Source: Campylobacteraceae bacterium
GTDB lineage: Bacteria > Campylobacterota > Campylobacteria > Campylobacterales > Sulfurovaceae
Direction: 5' to 3'
Assembly: GCA_027083895.1 (NCBI GenBank)
Contig: JALWMN010000237.1
Span: forward strand, 1-8,785
DNA: 8,785 bases
Positions 1 through 5,497 of the stretch are shown in pieces. A program made the translations under genes and the position numbers. The first letter of the stretch is position 1, and every line of letters starts with the position of its first letter. The notes beneath the pieces were generated by a model. That model had not been told where the DNA came from. It made no database searches and saw only the letters and a program-made list of their open reading frames with translations.

Positions 1-8
1 AGTATCAA
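1..8 (-). CDS. Possible 5' end of a leftward gene cut by the window edge
   Basis: Only the start region is present. On the minus strand a TATAAT box (52-57) is followed by a short leader, a strong Shine-Dalgarno AAAGGAG (15-21), six bases, and then a TTG at 8-6 as the only well-spaced start codon. No ATG or GTG lies at a usable distance before the edge. The order promoter, leader, ribosome site, start is coherent, but fewer than three codons are visible, so the product cannot be guessed. The start could also be misassigned. Confidence 0.35.
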
Positions 9-21
9 AATAGTCTCCTTT

Positions 22-42
22 CTATTTAGAAGAGCTAAATAG
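22..42 (-). promoter_or_regulatory. Perfect 8-bp leader hairpin abutting a Shine-Dalgarno
   Basis: CTATTTAG / CTAAATAG arms around a 5-nt loop form a perfect stem at the predicted 5' end of the leader. The stem ends on the base next to AAAGGAG (15-21). The sequence GACTATTT occurs twice in this leader, once in the 5' arm and once between the Shine-Dalgarno and the TTG start. The 3' arm could therefore pair with either copy. Confidence 0.5.
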
Positions 43-51
43 TCAAAGAGA

Positions 52-57
52 TTATAG
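52..57 (-). promoter_or_regulatory. Promoter -10 box (TATAAT) for the gene leaving the left edge
   Basis: Reads GGC-TATAAT-C on the minus strand. No convincing -35 is seen, as is usual for sigma70 promoters in Campylobacterota. The predicted transcript start is near 45, giving a leader of about 37 nt that opens with the hairpin at 22-42. Confidence 0.5.
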
Positions 58-150
58 CCAATTTGTTATTAAGGTCACCTCTTATTATTGGTATTACTTA
101 AGATACTCTAAAATATGTGTGAAGAAATTTTAGCATCTATGACTAAGTGC

Positions 151-167
151 ATAGAGCAAAGCTCTAT
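151..167 (-). terminator. Stem-loop overlapping the DUF3108 gene stop codon
   Basis: ATAGAGC-AAA-GCTCTAT is a perfect 7-bp stem with a 3-nt loop, and the TAG stop of the leftward gene (166-164) lies inside one arm. No T-run follows on the minus strand, so it is not a classic intrinsic terminator. It could protect the mRNA 3' end or assist Rho-dependent termination. Confidence 0.4.
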
Positions 168-889
168 CTTACTAAATATGCATCGACATGTGAGACATAT
201 GATGTATTCAGTACCCTTATTGCTTTAGTAATACCATTTGGAGCTACTGCAAAGATTATTTCACCATTTGTACTGCCTAAGATTTTTTTGTGGGTTATAA
301 TATGGAATATACGAACATTTTTAACTCTTAAGGAGTTAGCCTCTCTTTGCTGCTGCTTAGTTGGTGGAACAATAACTTCTAATCGTCCTTGAAAACGCTC
401 TAAACCGGCAGCCATAATTGTAAACCGACTTCCATCTGGTATATGTTGAAGTTTTTGAACAATATTATGATATGCACTAAAGAGGTCATTATGTGCAAAA
501 AATTTTAAGTAACGGTCTGTTTGGTGAAGAAGCTGATTCTCTTTCCATTTCTTTTTAATTTTGCGAATTTTTCTATTTTTATAGTCAAAGAGATATTCAA
601 GTTTTATATGCTTCTTTTTGTAGCGAACATCTTGAAAAAAGTGTTTGGCAAAATATCTATCGTTGCTGATATTACCATTTGCTTCGTAATGCTCTTTGCG
701 GTTTCCAGAGAGAGTTTTGGCAAAACCAGATGTTTGCATATCAGCTACAATTCTATAATTAGTTGTAGTTGTAGTATAGTTAATAGTAACTTGACCAATT
801 CTTCCAAAAATTGGAGCTTTTACAATATAATGGAGAGTTTTTGCATCTAAAGTAAAAAATAACAGAAATAGAATTGCTAAATAACGCAT
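164..889 (-). CDS. DUF3108 family periplasmic protein of unknown function
   Basis: 241 residues, about the usual length of DUF3108 proteins. Residues 1-16 (MRYLAILFLLFFTLDA) are a clear Sec signal peptide with cleavage expected before KTLHY. The mature part has the DUF3108 look: an early LHYIVKAPIFGRIGQV strand pair, a YRIVADMQTSGFAKTLSG segment, a basic middle (about residues 90-115), then DLFSAYHNI near residue 135 and a beta-rich C-terminus. The family is periplasmic or envelope-associated in proteobacteria and its biochemical role is not established. The ATG at 889 is well supported by AAGGGG (895-900) five bases upstream. It is transcribed alone, divergently from der, from an extended -10 at 911-919. 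The family call rests on recognition of sequence style, not on a database search. Confidence 0.72.
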   Translation of the reverse strand: MRYLAILFLLFFTLDAKTLHYIVKAPIFGRIGQVTINYTTTTTNYRIVADMQTSGFAKTLSGNRKEHYEANGNISNDRYFAKHFFQDVRYKKKHIKLEYLFDYKNRKIRKIKKKWKENQLLHQTDRYLKFFAHNDLFSAYHNIVQKLQHIPDGSRFTIMAAGLERFQGRLEVIVPPTKQQQREANSLRVKNVRIFHIITHKKILGSTNGEIIFAVAPNGITKAIRVLNTSYVSHVDAYLVR

Positions 890-910
890 AAAGACCCCTT
901 TTTTATTATG

Positions 911-919
911 ATTATAGCA
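911..919 (-). promoter_or_regulatory. Extended -10 promoter for the DUF3108 gene
   Basis: TGCTATAAT on the minus strand is a consensus -10 box with TGn extension. The predicted transcript start is near 904, giving a leader of about 15 nt that contains the AAGGGG ribosome site. It is divergent from the der promoter 50 bp away, which carries the identical 9-mer. Confidence 0.7.
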
Positions 920-965
920 CTTTTTCGTAGAGGAATCGTGTTTATAGCTAGCTTTGTAATATTTT

Positions 966-974
966 TGCTATAAT
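966..974 (+). promoter_or_regulatory. Extended -10 promoter for der-trpS
   Basis: TGCTATAAT on the + strand. The predicted transcript start is near 981, only about 18 nt before the der ATG. No good -35 lies at 17 bp. The leader has no recognisable Shine-Dalgarno: the bases before the ATG read GGTACTAT. Confidence 0.7.
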
Positions 975-998
975 TTCGTAAAAAATAGTTGGTACTAT

Positions 999-2387
999 AT
1001 GAAGAAAGTTGCAATAGTAGGGAAGCCAAATGTTGGCAAGAGCTCTCTTTTTAATAGATTTATGAAACGTAGAGATGCAATCACCTCTGATATAAGCGGA
1101 ACAACTCGCGATGTGAAAAAGGGTATTGTTACACTTTTAGAGGGGCGAGAGTTTGAGCTTTTAGATACTGGAGGCATTGATTATAGTAGCGAACTCTTTA
1201 ATAGAGTTGGTGATAAATCGATGCAAGCTGCAAAAGAGGCAGATATTATCCTCTATATTGTTGATGGCAAAACTATTCCAGATGATAAAGATAAAGAGTA
1301 TTTTTGGAAGTTGCAAGGTTTAAATAAACCAATTGCATTGATAGTTAATAAGATTGATAACGATAGAGAATTTCAAGAGAAGTTTTGGGAGTTTAGTGAG
1401 TTTGGAGCAGAGTATATTTTTGCTATCTCAGTAAGTCACAATCGTGGCCTTTCTCCACTTTATAAGTGGCTTGAAGAGTACATTCCACCAAACTCAGATA
1501 GTATGCAGACTCTTATAGAGGATAGTGATATACCACTTGAACTCTTTTTAAAGGAGCAAGAGGAGCAAAAGGAGGAGAAAACCTTTAAGGTTGCAATTAT
1601 TGGGCGAGTTAATACTGGAAAGAGCTCTTTACTTAATGCTTTATTAAAAGAGGATAGGGTGGTAGTAAGCGATGTAGCTGGGACAACAATCGACCCTATA
1701 GATGAGACAATTGAGTTTAATGATTATAAAATTACCTTTGTTGATACAGCAGGAATTCGTAGACGTAGTAAAATTTTAGGTATTGAGAAGTATGCTCTCA
1801 ATAGAACAGAAAATATGCTTAAAGAGGCAGATATAGCACTCTTAATGATTGATGCAACAGTTGGTGTAACAGAGCTTGATGAGCGTATTGCTGGACTTAT
1901 AGATAAGTATAAATTAGGAGCATTGATTGTTCTTAATAAGTGGGATATTCGGGGCGAAAAGGAGTATAAAGAGGCGATAGAGGATGTAAGGGACTCATTA
2001 AAATTTCTGCATTATGCCCCAATTATTACCGTCTCAGCAAAGAGTGGTTTGCGGGTCCATAAAATTTTAGATCTAATTGTGGAGATATATAAACGCTATA
2101 GCCAAAGAATTCCAACATCAAAGCTTAATGATGCAATAAAGATGGCGATTGCTAGACACCACGTACCTAGCCACAATGGGCAGGTTGTAAAGATAAAATT
2201 TGCAACACAATTTGCAACAAAACATCCAAGAATAGCTTTGGTAGTAAATAAGCCAAATCTACTACATTTTAGCTATAAACGCTATTTAACGAACTTTTTA
2301 CGAGAGCAATTTGATTTTGAAGGGGTACCAATTGAGATCTTTGCACAAAAAAGAGGAGAAAGAAATGAAGATGAGGAGAGTAATTAA
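999..2387 (+). CDS. der: Ribosome biogenesis GTPase Der (EngA), tandem G domains
   Basis: 462 residues, close to the usual length. Der is a tandem GTPase needed for assembly of the 50S ribosomal subunit. The first G domain shows GKPNVGKS (8-15), SGTTRD (33-38), DTGG (56-59) and NKID (117-120). An acidic linker (about 165-195, rich in E and K) leads to the second G domain with GRVNTGKS (202-209), AGTT (227-230), DTAG (249-252), NKWD (313-316) and SAK (346-348). The C-terminal KH-like domain (about 370-450) ends with HFSYKRYLTNFLREQF and GVPIEIF, typical of the family, followed by an acidic tail. GKPNVGKSS in domain one and the GRVN form in domain two match Campylobacterota Der as I remember it; the threonine in NTGKS is slightly unusual. 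The ATG at 999 has no clear Shine-Dalgarno but follows its promoter closely. It is cotranscribed with trpS. Confidence 0.97.
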   Translation: MKKVAIVGKPNVGKSSLFNRFMKRRDAITSDISGTTRDVKKGIVTLLEGREFELLDTGGIDYSSELFNRVGDKSMQAAKEADIILYIVDGKTIPDDKDKEYFWKLQGLNKPIALIVNKIDNDREFQEKFWEFSEFGAEYIFAISVSHNRGLSPLYKWLEEYIPPNSDSMQTLIEDSDIPLELFLKEQEEQKEEKTFKVAIIGRVNTGKSSLLNALLKEDRVVVSDVAGTTIDPIDETIEFNDYKITFVDTAGIRRRSKILGIEKYALNRTENMLKEADIALLMIDATVGVTELDERIAGLIDKYKLGALIVLNKWDIRGEKEYKEAIEDVRDSLKFLHYAPIITVSAKSGLRVHKILDLIVEIYKRYSQRIPTSKLNDAIKMAIARHHVPSHNGQVVKIKFATQFATKHPRIALVVNKPNLLHFSYKRYLTNFLREQFDFEGVPIEIFAQKRGERNEDEESN

Positions 2388-3350
2388 ATGAGAGTATTAA
2401 CAGGAATTCAATCGTCAGGAAAACTACACTTAGGAAACTATTTTGCGGCAATTAAACCGATGCTTAATATGCAAGAAGAACATGAGCTTTTTGTTTTTAT
2501 TGCAAATTACCATGCATTAAGTGGAGGAGCCGATCTCAAGGAGCTTAGAGCAAATACTTTAGAGGCTGCTGTTGATTTTTTAAGTTTAGGGATAGATCCT
2601 AACAAAACAGTATTTTGGGTACAAAGTAGAGTAAAAGAGGTTTTAGAACTCTATTGGATTCTCTCTCGCTACACGCCAGTTGGGTTACTTGAGAGAGCAC
2701 ATAGTTACAAAGATAAGATAGCTAAGGGTATTGCCCCAAACCATGCACTCTTTAGTTATCCAGTGCTTATGGCAGCAGATATTCTCTTGTATGATGCCCA
2801 AAAGGTACCAGTTGGGAAAGACCAAATCCAGCATTTAGAGATGACCAGAGATATAGCAAATAAATTTAATAATGAGCATGGAGAGATCTTTACTCTTCCA
2901 GAAGCTTTAGTTGAAGAGAGTGTTGCTACTGTACCTGGAATTGATGGTGCGAAGATGAGTAAAAGTTATAAAAATACGATTGATATATTTATGGAAGAGA
3001 AGGAGCTTCAAAAGAGATGTAATAAGATAATTACAGACTCTACTCCACTAGGAAAACCACTAGAGTGGGAAGGAAATAATGTTTATGCAATTGCAAAACT
3101 CTTTTTAGATAGAGAGCAACAATTAGAGCTTCAAGCTGAGTATAAGAGTGGTACTAAGGGGCATGGAGACTTTAAAAAGTACCTTAAAGAGCTTATTTGG
3201 GACTACTTTAGTGAGGCTCGAGAAAAGAGGGAGTACTATCTAAACCATTTAGATGAAGTAGAAGCAATCCTAGAAGAGGGTGCAAAAAAAGCTAGAGCAA
3301 TTGCTTCAAAAAAGATGGAGCAAATAAGGGAAGTAGTTGGAATATATTAA
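2388..3350 (+). CDS. trpS: Tryptophanyl-tRNA synthetase
   Basis: 320 residues, normal for bacterial class Ic TrpRS. The enzyme charges tRNA-Trp with tryptophan using ATP in the cytoplasm. The HIGH-class signature is HLGN (14-17) within SGKLHLGNYFAA. The Rossmann core carries LMAADILLYDA (127-137) and GKDQ (143-146). The KMSKS loop is KMSKS (189-193) within DGAKMSKSYKNT. The C-terminal helical part (about 200-320) completes the anticodon-recognition region. The ATG immediately follows the der stop (TAA then ATG, no spacer), and GAGGAG about nine bases upstream lies inside the der tail. The two genes should therefore be cotranscribed and translationally coupled. The pairing links ribosome assembly with tRNA charging. 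Confidence 0.97.
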   Translation: MRVLTGIQSSGKLHLGNYFAAIKPMLNMQEEHELFVFIANYHALSGGADLKELRANTLEAAVDFLSLGIDPNKTVFWVQSRVKEVLELYWILSRYTPVGLLERAHSYKDKIAKGIAPNHALFSYPVLMAADILLYDAQKVPVGKDQIQHLEMTRDIANKFNNEHGEIFTLPEALVEESVATVPGIDGAKMSKSYKNTIDIFMEEKELQKRCNKIITDSTPLGKPLEWEGNNVYAIAKLFLDREQQLELQAEYKSGTKGHGDFKKYLKELIWDYFSEAREKREYYLNHLDEVEAILEEGAKKARAIASKKMEQIREVVGIY

Positions 3351-3406
3351 GTGCCTTTCTATTACTGAACATTAGAAGTATAGAATAAAAAGTTGATACT
3401 TATCAT

Positions 3407-3446
3407 AGAAAGAGAGTTGTTTCTTTTTTAAGAAGCTACTCTTAAA
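3407..3446 (+). terminator. Weak terminator-like hairpins after trpS
   Basis: A 5-bp stem AGAAA/TTTCT (3407-3424) runs straight into a T-run (3424-3429). A second stem TTTAAGA/TCTTAAA (3427-3433 and 3440-3446) follows at once with a 6-nt loop. Either could end the der-trpS transcript, but the first stem is short and all A-U, and the second lacks a T-run. Confidence 0.35.
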
Positions 3447-3458
3447 CCTTAAATGTGC

Positions 3459-3656
3459 ATTATCCCAAATTTTGTATTAGAATTAGCAAAGATTTGGCAA
3501 ATGCTTTGGTTATGGGTGTTTGCAAAAAACTGTGCAAGTGTGGGTTCCCAACGGTTGCGAGGTTAACCAGAAGGTTAATTGATGGATTTTTGTAAATGCC
3601 CATAGCTAAATGATTTGCGAAAGGTTGTTAATCTCTAATGCAAATTTTGGGATTAT
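3459..3656 (+). repeat. Long imperfect inverted repeat with 70-nt arms
   Basis: Positions 3459-3528 aligned without any gap to the reverse complement of 3587-3656 match at 51 of 70 bases. The best blocks are the outer ends (ATTATCCCAAATTTTG against ATAATCCCAAAATTTG) and the inner ends (TATGGGTGTTTGCAAAAA against TATGGGCATTTACAAAAA). Seven of the 19 mismatches become G-U pairs in + strand RNA and only one does on the minus strand, so 58 of 70 positions can pair in a + strand transcript. The 58-nt apex (3529-3586) holds smaller hairpins: TGGG/CCCA at 3541-3550 and TTAACC-AGAA-GGTTAA at 3563-3578. Confidence 0.85.
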
Positions 3657-3675
3657 ACTCTATCTGTATTAGTCA

Positions 3676-3834
3676 TTGGCAGCATGGGCATTGAAGGAAA
3701 GCCTTTTGCTTTCGCAGTTTGTTTTGGTATAACGCTTAGTTTTCGACCCCATAAAGGCAAAGCAGTTTACCTTTGCTTATCGTGTTTTGTCCTCTGGGTG
3801 TGCCGACGTTTTCCTTTGATACCTCTGCTACCGA
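3676..3834 (+). repeat. Second imperfect inverted repeat with internal hairpins
   Basis: 3676-3700 aligned to the reverse complement of 3810-3834 matches at 18 of 25 bases without gaps, ending in a shared AAGGAAA. Four further positions are G-U in + strand RNA. Between the arms lie GAAAGC-CTTTT-GCTTTC (3697-3713, overlapping the arm end) and an 8-bp stem AGGCAAAG/CTTTGCTT (3755-3762 and 3771-3778). The segment 3661-3840 is about 45% G+C, well above the 25% of the spacer just after trpS. Confidence 0.55.
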
Positions 3835-3856
3835 GCACTAAGAAGATCTAATGCAC

Positions 3857-3897
3857 CTTTTACTACAAAATTTAGATTTAAAAAATTTTACTAAAAG
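3857..3897 (-). terminator. AT-rich stem-loop spanning the outer-membrane protein stop codon
   Basis: CTTTTACTAC.AAAATTT pairs with the reverse complement of AAATTTTACTAAAAG, with the TAG stop (3893-3891) inside the arm. No T-run follows on the minus strand. It resembles the stop-codon stem-loop at 151-167 and may mark a transcript 3' end from either direction between the convergent genes. Confidence 0.4.
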
Positions 3898-4526
3898 TCG
3901 TAAGTTATTCCACTTGTAAAAGAACCACTTTTAATGCTTGCAGGATTGTTTTTATATTTGGCTTTTCCATCTTTTCCTAAAAAAGTGTAATCAGCAAATA
4001 TTTTAAAGTTATTTGGGAGTGTATAGTTTGCTCCAAAACCAAGTTGTAAAGATGTTTTAGAGGCTTTAGTAGCATCAGTTAAAGCACTTTTGCCACTCAT
4101 TTTGCCAAATCCTAGAAGGGAGTAGAGTGTAAAAGAGTTATCTATGCTATATTGTGGTTTAAGGTAGATTGCAATATTATCATAGTTAATAGAGTTGTCA
4201 TGAGCAATTGAGATAGATGCACGACTTTCTGTAGCTAAATACTCATTTATATTGTAGCCAGCTAAGAGTGATAGAGTGAGCATATTTATATTGTTAGAAA
4301 TAGTAGCACTTTTAGCATTAAAACTATTTGCTCCTAAACCTAAACCTCCATAGATACCACTTTTAGCATACTCAGGAGTGATAATATTTGGCATATATCC
4401 ATCTCTCTCTTTTACTTTAAGAGGTTTGCCATCATCACCTAAGAGTTCTGTTTTATCAATAGTACTATTATTCTCTGCCATAACCTGCATGGATAGAAGT
4501 GCTGCTAAAAGTAGTCGTAAACTCAT
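3891..4526 (-). CDS. Small outer-membrane beta-barrel protein
   Basis: 211 residues from the ATG at 4526. The frame stays open to a TTG at 4550, but AAAGGGGG (4531-4538) lies between that TTG and the ATG, four bases before the latter, so the ATG is the start. Residues 1-17 (MSLRLLLAALLSMQVMA) are a signal peptide with cleavage before ENNST. A short acidic, lysine-rich linker (about 20-55) precedes a barrel of about eight strands with alternating residues, e.g. GIYGGLGLGANSF, TLSLLAGYNI, FTLYSLLGFGK, SLQLGFGANYTL, FKIFADYTF and SFTSGITYDF. The C-terminal phenylalanine is the usual BAM-recognition ending. This fits the OmpA-like/OmpW-like beta-barrel superfamily without an OmpA peptidoglycan domain; ligand and role are unknown. 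It is monocistronic, with its own promoter and a long structured leader. Confidence 0.78.
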   Translation of the reverse strand: MSLRLLLAALLSMQVMAENNSTIDKTELLGDDGKPLKVKERDGYMPNIITPEYAKSGIYGGLGLGANSFNAKSATISNNINMLTLSLLAGYNINEYLATESRASISIAHDNSINYDNIAIYLKPQYSIDNSFTLYSLLGFGKMSGKSALTDATKASKTSLQLGFGANYTLPNNFKIFADYTFLGKDGKAKYKNNPASIKSGSFTSGITYDF

Positions 4527-4530
4527 AATG

Positions 4531-4538
4531 CCCCCTTT
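4531..4538 (-). promoter_or_regulatory. Ribosome binding site that fixes the outer-membrane protein start
   Basis: AAAGGGGG on the minus strand, four bases before the ATG at 4526. It lies downstream of the in-frame TTG at 4550 and so rules that TTG out as the main start. Confidence 0.8.
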
Positions 4539-4570
4539 ATAATTTTGCAATTCATTGGCTAACTTTGGTA

Positions 4571-4650
4571 AAGCTTTTATCTAAAATCTTTTCTTTGCCA
4601 CATATAAGCTCAATAAAAGCTTATAAATTCTAATCCAAAGATTGGGATTA
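4571..4650 (-). promoter_or_regulatory. Structured 5' leader of the outer-membrane protein mRNA
   Basis: The predicted leader runs about 138 nt from near 4664 to the ATG. It opens with a hairpin TAATCC/GGATTA (4631-4636 and 4645-4650, with CCAA/TTGG continuing the stem in an alternative register). A perfect 10-bp inverted repeat AAGCTTTTAT/ATAAAAGCTT (4571-4580 and 4613-4622) follows with a 32-nt loop. Stem-loops at the 5' end of outer-membrane protein mRNAs, such as E. coli ompA, are known to stabilise them. That role is an inference here. Confidence 0.5.
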
Positions 4651-4670
4651 AAAAATATAAACTATTTCAT

Positions 4671-4679
4671 ATTATAACA
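4671..4679 (-). promoter_or_regulatory. Extended -10 promoter for the outer-membrane protein gene
   Basis: TGTTATAAT on the minus strand is a consensus -10 box with TGn extension. Transcript start is expected near 4664. It sits in the AT-rich spacer after murI, so this gene need not depend on rho-murI transcription. Confidence 0.7.
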
Positions 4680-4733
4680 TATAAAAATTTGAACTATTCT
4701 TAAGTAGTGGTAAAAAAGTAAGATTGTATCGAC

Positions 4734-5468
4734 TTAGAGCCACTGAGCAGCAATTTGACGCAACTGATATACATTATCAGAAGCGTAAATTGTAATTTGC
4801 GGTTCTTTCTCTAAAGCTTTGTACCCTTGATTAAGAAGATACTCTACCATAGCATCACCTGAGTGGATTAATAGTGGTTTATTGTGAAAATAGTCTCCAA
4901 TTGCATTTGCTATTAAAGGAAAGTGAGTACACCCTAAAATAATTGCATCAGGTATATTTAAATTGTGGAAGTAGTATTCAAGCATTGCATCAAGAACTTT
5001 ACCTTCTGTAATACCCTCTTCAACTATAGGGACAAGCATTCCAGTTTGCAAGGATGTGATATTCTTGTAGCCTAATTTAATTAATTCATCTTCATATCTT
5101 CGTGAGTTTATTGTAGCTCTTGTTCCAATTATGAGAATATTTGCATTTTTATCTTTAATTCTATTATGAAGTGCCAATATACCTGGCTCAATTACACCAA
5201 ATATTGGATAGTTTGCTTTCGAACGCATACTTGGAAGAGCATAAGCACTTACGGTATTACAAGCAGTTATTAATGCATCAATATTGAAGTTATTAAAAAA
5301 CTCAATGGCTTCTAGTGCATATCGAATAATAGTATTTGAATCTTTAGGACCATAAGGTACCCGAGCAGTATCTCCATAGTAGATAATTTCATTAAAAATA
5401 GGGTGTTCAATAAGTGATTTTGCGACAGTTAAACCACCTGCACCAGAATCAAAAATACCAACCTTCAT
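4734..5468 (-). CDS. murI: Glutamate racemase
   Basis: 244 residues, within the usual range. It interconverts L- and D-glutamate in the cytoplasm without a cofactor and supplies D-Glu for peptidoglycan precursors. The N-terminal GIFDSGAGGLTV (4-15) contains the conserved Asp7 and Ser8. Catalytic Cys70 lies in ACNTVSA (69-75) and catalytic Cys180 in GCTHFPL (179-185), with His182 beside it. GDTARVPYG (32-40) and an acidic VEEG near 149-152 also fit the Asp/Glu racemase family. The ATG at 5468 lies 29 bp after the rho stop and has no clear Shine-Dalgarno, which suggests translation helped by ribosomes leaving rho. I recall the same rho-murI adjacency in Helicobacter pylori. No strong intrinsic terminator was seen after the stop, only a T-run. 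Confidence 0.96.
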   Translation of the reverse strand: MKVGIFDSGAGGLTVAKSLIEHPIFNEIIYYGDTARVPYGPKDSNTIIRYALEAIEFFNNFNIDALITACNTVSAYALPSMRSKANYPIFGVIEPGILALHNRIKDKNANILIIGTRATINSRRYEDELIKLGYKNITSLQTGMLVPIVEEGITEGKVLDAMLEYYFHNLNIPDAIILGCTHFPLIANAIGDYFHNKPLLIHSGDAMVEYLLNQGYKALEKEPQITIYASDNVYQLRQIAAQWL

Positions 5469-5497
5469 GAAAATGTGATTAGAGTCAATTGCTACGC

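Larger units (their letters stand above)
3459..3834 (+). ncRNA. Candidate structured non-coding RNA, family unknown
   Basis: This covers most of the gene-free stretch 3351-3890 between convergent trpS and the outer-membrane protein gene. Two long imperfect stems in tandem, an abrupt rise in G+C and a strong bias toward G-U pairs on the + strand suggest a folded + strand RNA. No recognisable conserved core of RNase P RNA, tmRNA, SRP RNA or tRNA was seen. 6S RNA is also a long bulged hairpin, but I cannot match its sequence. No convincing dedicated promoter or intrinsic terminator was found, so it might be cut from the trpS transcript. The main alternative is a decayed non-autonomous mobile element. 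The remainder of the gap (3351-3458 and 3835-3890) is AT-rich apart from terminator-like stems. Confidence 0.35.

Noticed and set aside
147..392. Open frame on the + strand opposite the DUF3108 gene
   Set aside because: It is antisense to a gene with signal peptide, promoter and ribosome site, has no ribosome site of its own, and codes for an unstructured composition.
521..850. 109-codon + strand frame inside the DUF3108 gene
   Set aside because: Phe/Ile-rich translation is the expected shadow of a lysine-rich gene on the other strand.
2269..2451. Minus-strand frame across the der-trpS junction
   Set aside because: It overlaps two firmly identified genes on the other strand and has no ribosome site or recognisable product.
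3529..3600. tRNA or tmRNA fragment (GGTTCCCAA-like strings)
   Set aside because: No cloverleaf, anticodon arm or acceptor stem can be formed, and no tmRNA ends or tag frame were found.
3459..3834. Integron attC site or cassette array
   Set aside because: Imperfect inverted repeats and a GGTATAACGC string recall attC sites, but no GTTRRRY / RYYYAAC pair sits at the ends of either repeat and no integrase or cassette gene is seen.
3684..3851. Open frame of 55 codons on the + strand (starts MGIEGKPFAF)
   Set aside because: No Shine-Dalgarno, cysteine-rich composition unlike the neighbours, and it lies wholly inside the inverted-repeat structure. It is better explained by chance openness of G+C-richer non-coding DNA.
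4655..4733. Intrinsic terminator after murI
   Set aside because: There is a T-run on the minus strand after the stop but no stable stem before it, so no terminator is called.
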